Below, one piece after another: positions 6,162 through 7,396 of a stretch of DNA of 7,396 nt. Each line of letters begins with the position of its first letter. Positions within the stretch are counted from its first letter, which is position 1. A program made the position numbers and the translations under genes. The stretch spans positions 1-7,396 of the forward strand of contig JASHUR010000293.1 in the NCBI GenBank assembly GCA_030039895.1. Direction: 5' to 3'. Under the pieces are notes generated by a model. It ran no database searches. It saw only the letters and a program-made list of their open reading frames with translations, and was not told the origin of the DNA. The DNA comes from Acidobacteriaceae bacterium. GTDB lineage: Bacteria > Acidobacteriota > Terriglobia > Terriglobales > Acidobacteriaceae.

Positions 6162-7396
6162 TAAACCTCAACTTCATTGACCGATTCACGGCCGGGTCGC
6201 CTAACTGATACTTCTTTGCGGTGACCATTGTCCAGCGACAGGCCAGTGTTGCGTGCAGGGAGCACCTTGCGAAGCCAGAAGCCGGTATGGGACTGGGACG
6301 ACTGCGCAATCACCTCCGGTGGTCCAGCGGCGACAAGTTTGCCGCCTTCAGATCCGCCCTCCGGGCCGAGGTCGAGGACCCAATCGGCGGACTTGATTAC
6401 ATCAAGGTCGTGCTCGATGACCAGGAGCGAGCCTCCTCCGTCGATGAGCTTGCGGAAGGCAACGAGCAGCTTGCTTACATCGTCAAAGTGCAGGCCGGTG
6501 GTGGGCTCGTCGAGGATATAGAGCACGCGGCTCTGCTTCTTTTTGCCGTCGCTGCCGGTTCCGGAGCGGACGGTGGCGAGGTGCGCGGCGAGCTTGACGC
6601 GCTGCGCTTCTCCCCCGGAAAGCGTGGTGGCAGACTGGCCGAGACGCACGTAGCCGAGGCCGACCTCGTCGAGGACCGCGAGCTTTTCGACAATGCGCTG
6701 CTGGCCGGCGAAGAAGCGCAGGGCTTCCTTTACGGTGAGGCCGAGTACTTCGTGGATGTTTTTGCCCTTATAGCGAATCTCAAGCACGCTGGCTTTGTAG
6801 CGCGTGCCGTTACATTCTTCGCAGGGCAGCTCCACGTCGGCGAGGAACTGCATTTCGACCGTCACGGTGCCGTCGCCCTCGCAGACATCGCAGCGCCCAC
6901 CGGGAACGTTAAAGGAGAAATGGCCTGCACTGTAGCCGCGGCGCTGGGCTTCCGGCTGCGCGGCGAAGAGCTCGCGAATCGCGTCAAAGGCCTTGATGTA
7001 GGTGACAGGATTGGAGCGCGGAGTGCGGCCGATAGGGGTCTGGTCGACCAGAACGATGTCATTGAGGCGTTCGACGCCCTTGATTTCACGAAAGAGGCTG
7101 GTGGGGTCACCGCCTTCGGTCTTGCCCAGAGAGTGAGCTACGGCGCGGTAGAGGACTTCGTGCACGAGTGTGGACTTGCCGGAGCCGGAGACTCCGGTGA
7201 TGGCCACAAGCATGTTCATGGGAATGTCCACGTCGAGGCCGCGCAGGTTGTTGGCGCGCGCACCGCGGAGCCTGATCCAGTCTTTCGGGCCGCCGGGTTC
7301 GCGGCGGCGGGTGGGCGTGGGAATGATTAACTGACCGGAGAGGTACTTTCCAGTGAGCGAGTCAGGGTTGCGCTCAACTTCGGCAACGGTGCCTGC
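6161..7396 (-). CDS. uvrA: Excinuclease ABC subunit A, C-terminal part (UvrA)
   Basis: UvrA is the damage-recognising ATPase dimer of nucleotide excision repair, loading UvrB at lesions. The frame is open to the window edge, leaving 411 codons of a protein usually about 940 or more residues long; the N-terminal half lies outside. Counting from the edge, DSLTGKYLSG (12-21) opens the second ATPase module. Walker A GVSGSGKS is at 68-75, and the zinc module has CDVC (169-172) and CEEC (192-195). The ABC signature LSGGEAQ is at 259-265, Walker B ILDEPTTGLH carries Asp296-Glu297, and the switch His329 is in IEHDLD. A polar Lys/Gly/Ser-rich stretch at about 277-291 lies between signature and Walker B, longer than in E. 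coli UvrA. A 30-residue basic/acidic tail follows the usual C-terminus. A GTG at 7231 is internal, not the start. The stop TAA overlaps the TPR start. Confidence 0.97.
   Translation of the reverse strand, partial: AGTVAEVERNPDSLTGKYLSGQLIIPTPTRRREPGGPKDWIRLRGARANNLRGLDVDIPMNMLVAITGVSGSGKSTLVHEVLYRAVAHSLGKTEGGDPTSLFREIKGVERLNDIVLVDQTPIGRTPRSNPVTYIKAFDAIRELFAAQPEAQRRGYSAGHFSFNVPGGRCDVCEGDGTVTVEMQFLADVELPCEECNGTRYKASVLEIRYKGKNIHEVLGLTVKEALRFFAGQQRIVEKLAVLDEVGLGYVRLGQSATTLSGGEAQRVKLAAHLATVRSGTGSDGKKKQSRVLYILDEPTTGLHFDDVSKLLVAFRKLIDGGGSLLVIEHDLDVIKSADWVLDLGPEGGSEGGKLVAAGPPEVIAQSSQSHTGFWLRKVLPARNTGLSLDNGHRKEVSVRRPGRESVNEVEV

Noticed and set aside
7229..7231. GTG at 7231 as the start of a short UvrA-like protein
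   Set aside because: The frame continues upstream to the window edge with conserved UvrA sequence (DSLTGKYLSG), so this codon is an internal valine.
6221..7330. A 369-codon rightward ORF opposite uvrA
   Set aside because: It is an antisense shadow of the UvrA reading frame in GC-rich DNA. The minus-strand frame has all UvrA motifs, while this one has no recognisable domain and a low-complexity Ala/Gly/Glu composition.

Overview
The window looks like an ordinary chromosomal segment of a moderately GC-rich bacterium. The style of the ThiG, UvrA, two-domain universal stress and TPR proteins makes an Acidobacteriota member (Terriglobia-like) my best guess; this is inference from sequence flavour, not a database match. 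I see no phage, insertion sequence, CRISPR array, tRNA or rRNA.

Layout. Two genes run rightward at the left end: a tandem-domain universal stress protein (64-1023) and, 28 bp later, a small zinc-ribbon-like protein (1052-1312). Everything else runs leftward. In order of transcription these are the C-terminal part of uvrA (7396 to 6161, cut by the window edge), an exported TPR protein (6161-4842), a small exported helical protein (4795-4346), the M17 leucyl aminopeptidase pepA (4211-2688), thiG (2626-1856) and ruvC (1819-1301). The two groups meet tail to tail, and the zinc-ribbon gene and ruvC overlap by 12 bp at their 3' ends.

How the genes relate. uvrA and the TPR gene share a TAATG stop/start junction, so they are probably translationally coupled. 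The small secreted protein follows 46 bp after the TPR gene with a strong ribosome binding site. A GC-rich hairpin (4289-4314) in the 134-bp gap before pepA probably divides the leftward genes into two units: uvrA-TPR-secreted protein, and pepA-thiG-ruvC. Each of pepA and thiG has a TACAAT -10-like hexamer just upstream. The leftward genes mix DNA repair and recombination (uvrA, ruvC), thiazole synthesis for thiamine (thiG), peptide turnover (pepA) and two exported proteins of unknown role; no single pathway joins them.

I did not find a convincing new system. The least explained items are the secreted 149-residue protein, its coupling through the TPR gene to uvrA, and the stress-protein/zinc-ribbon pair.
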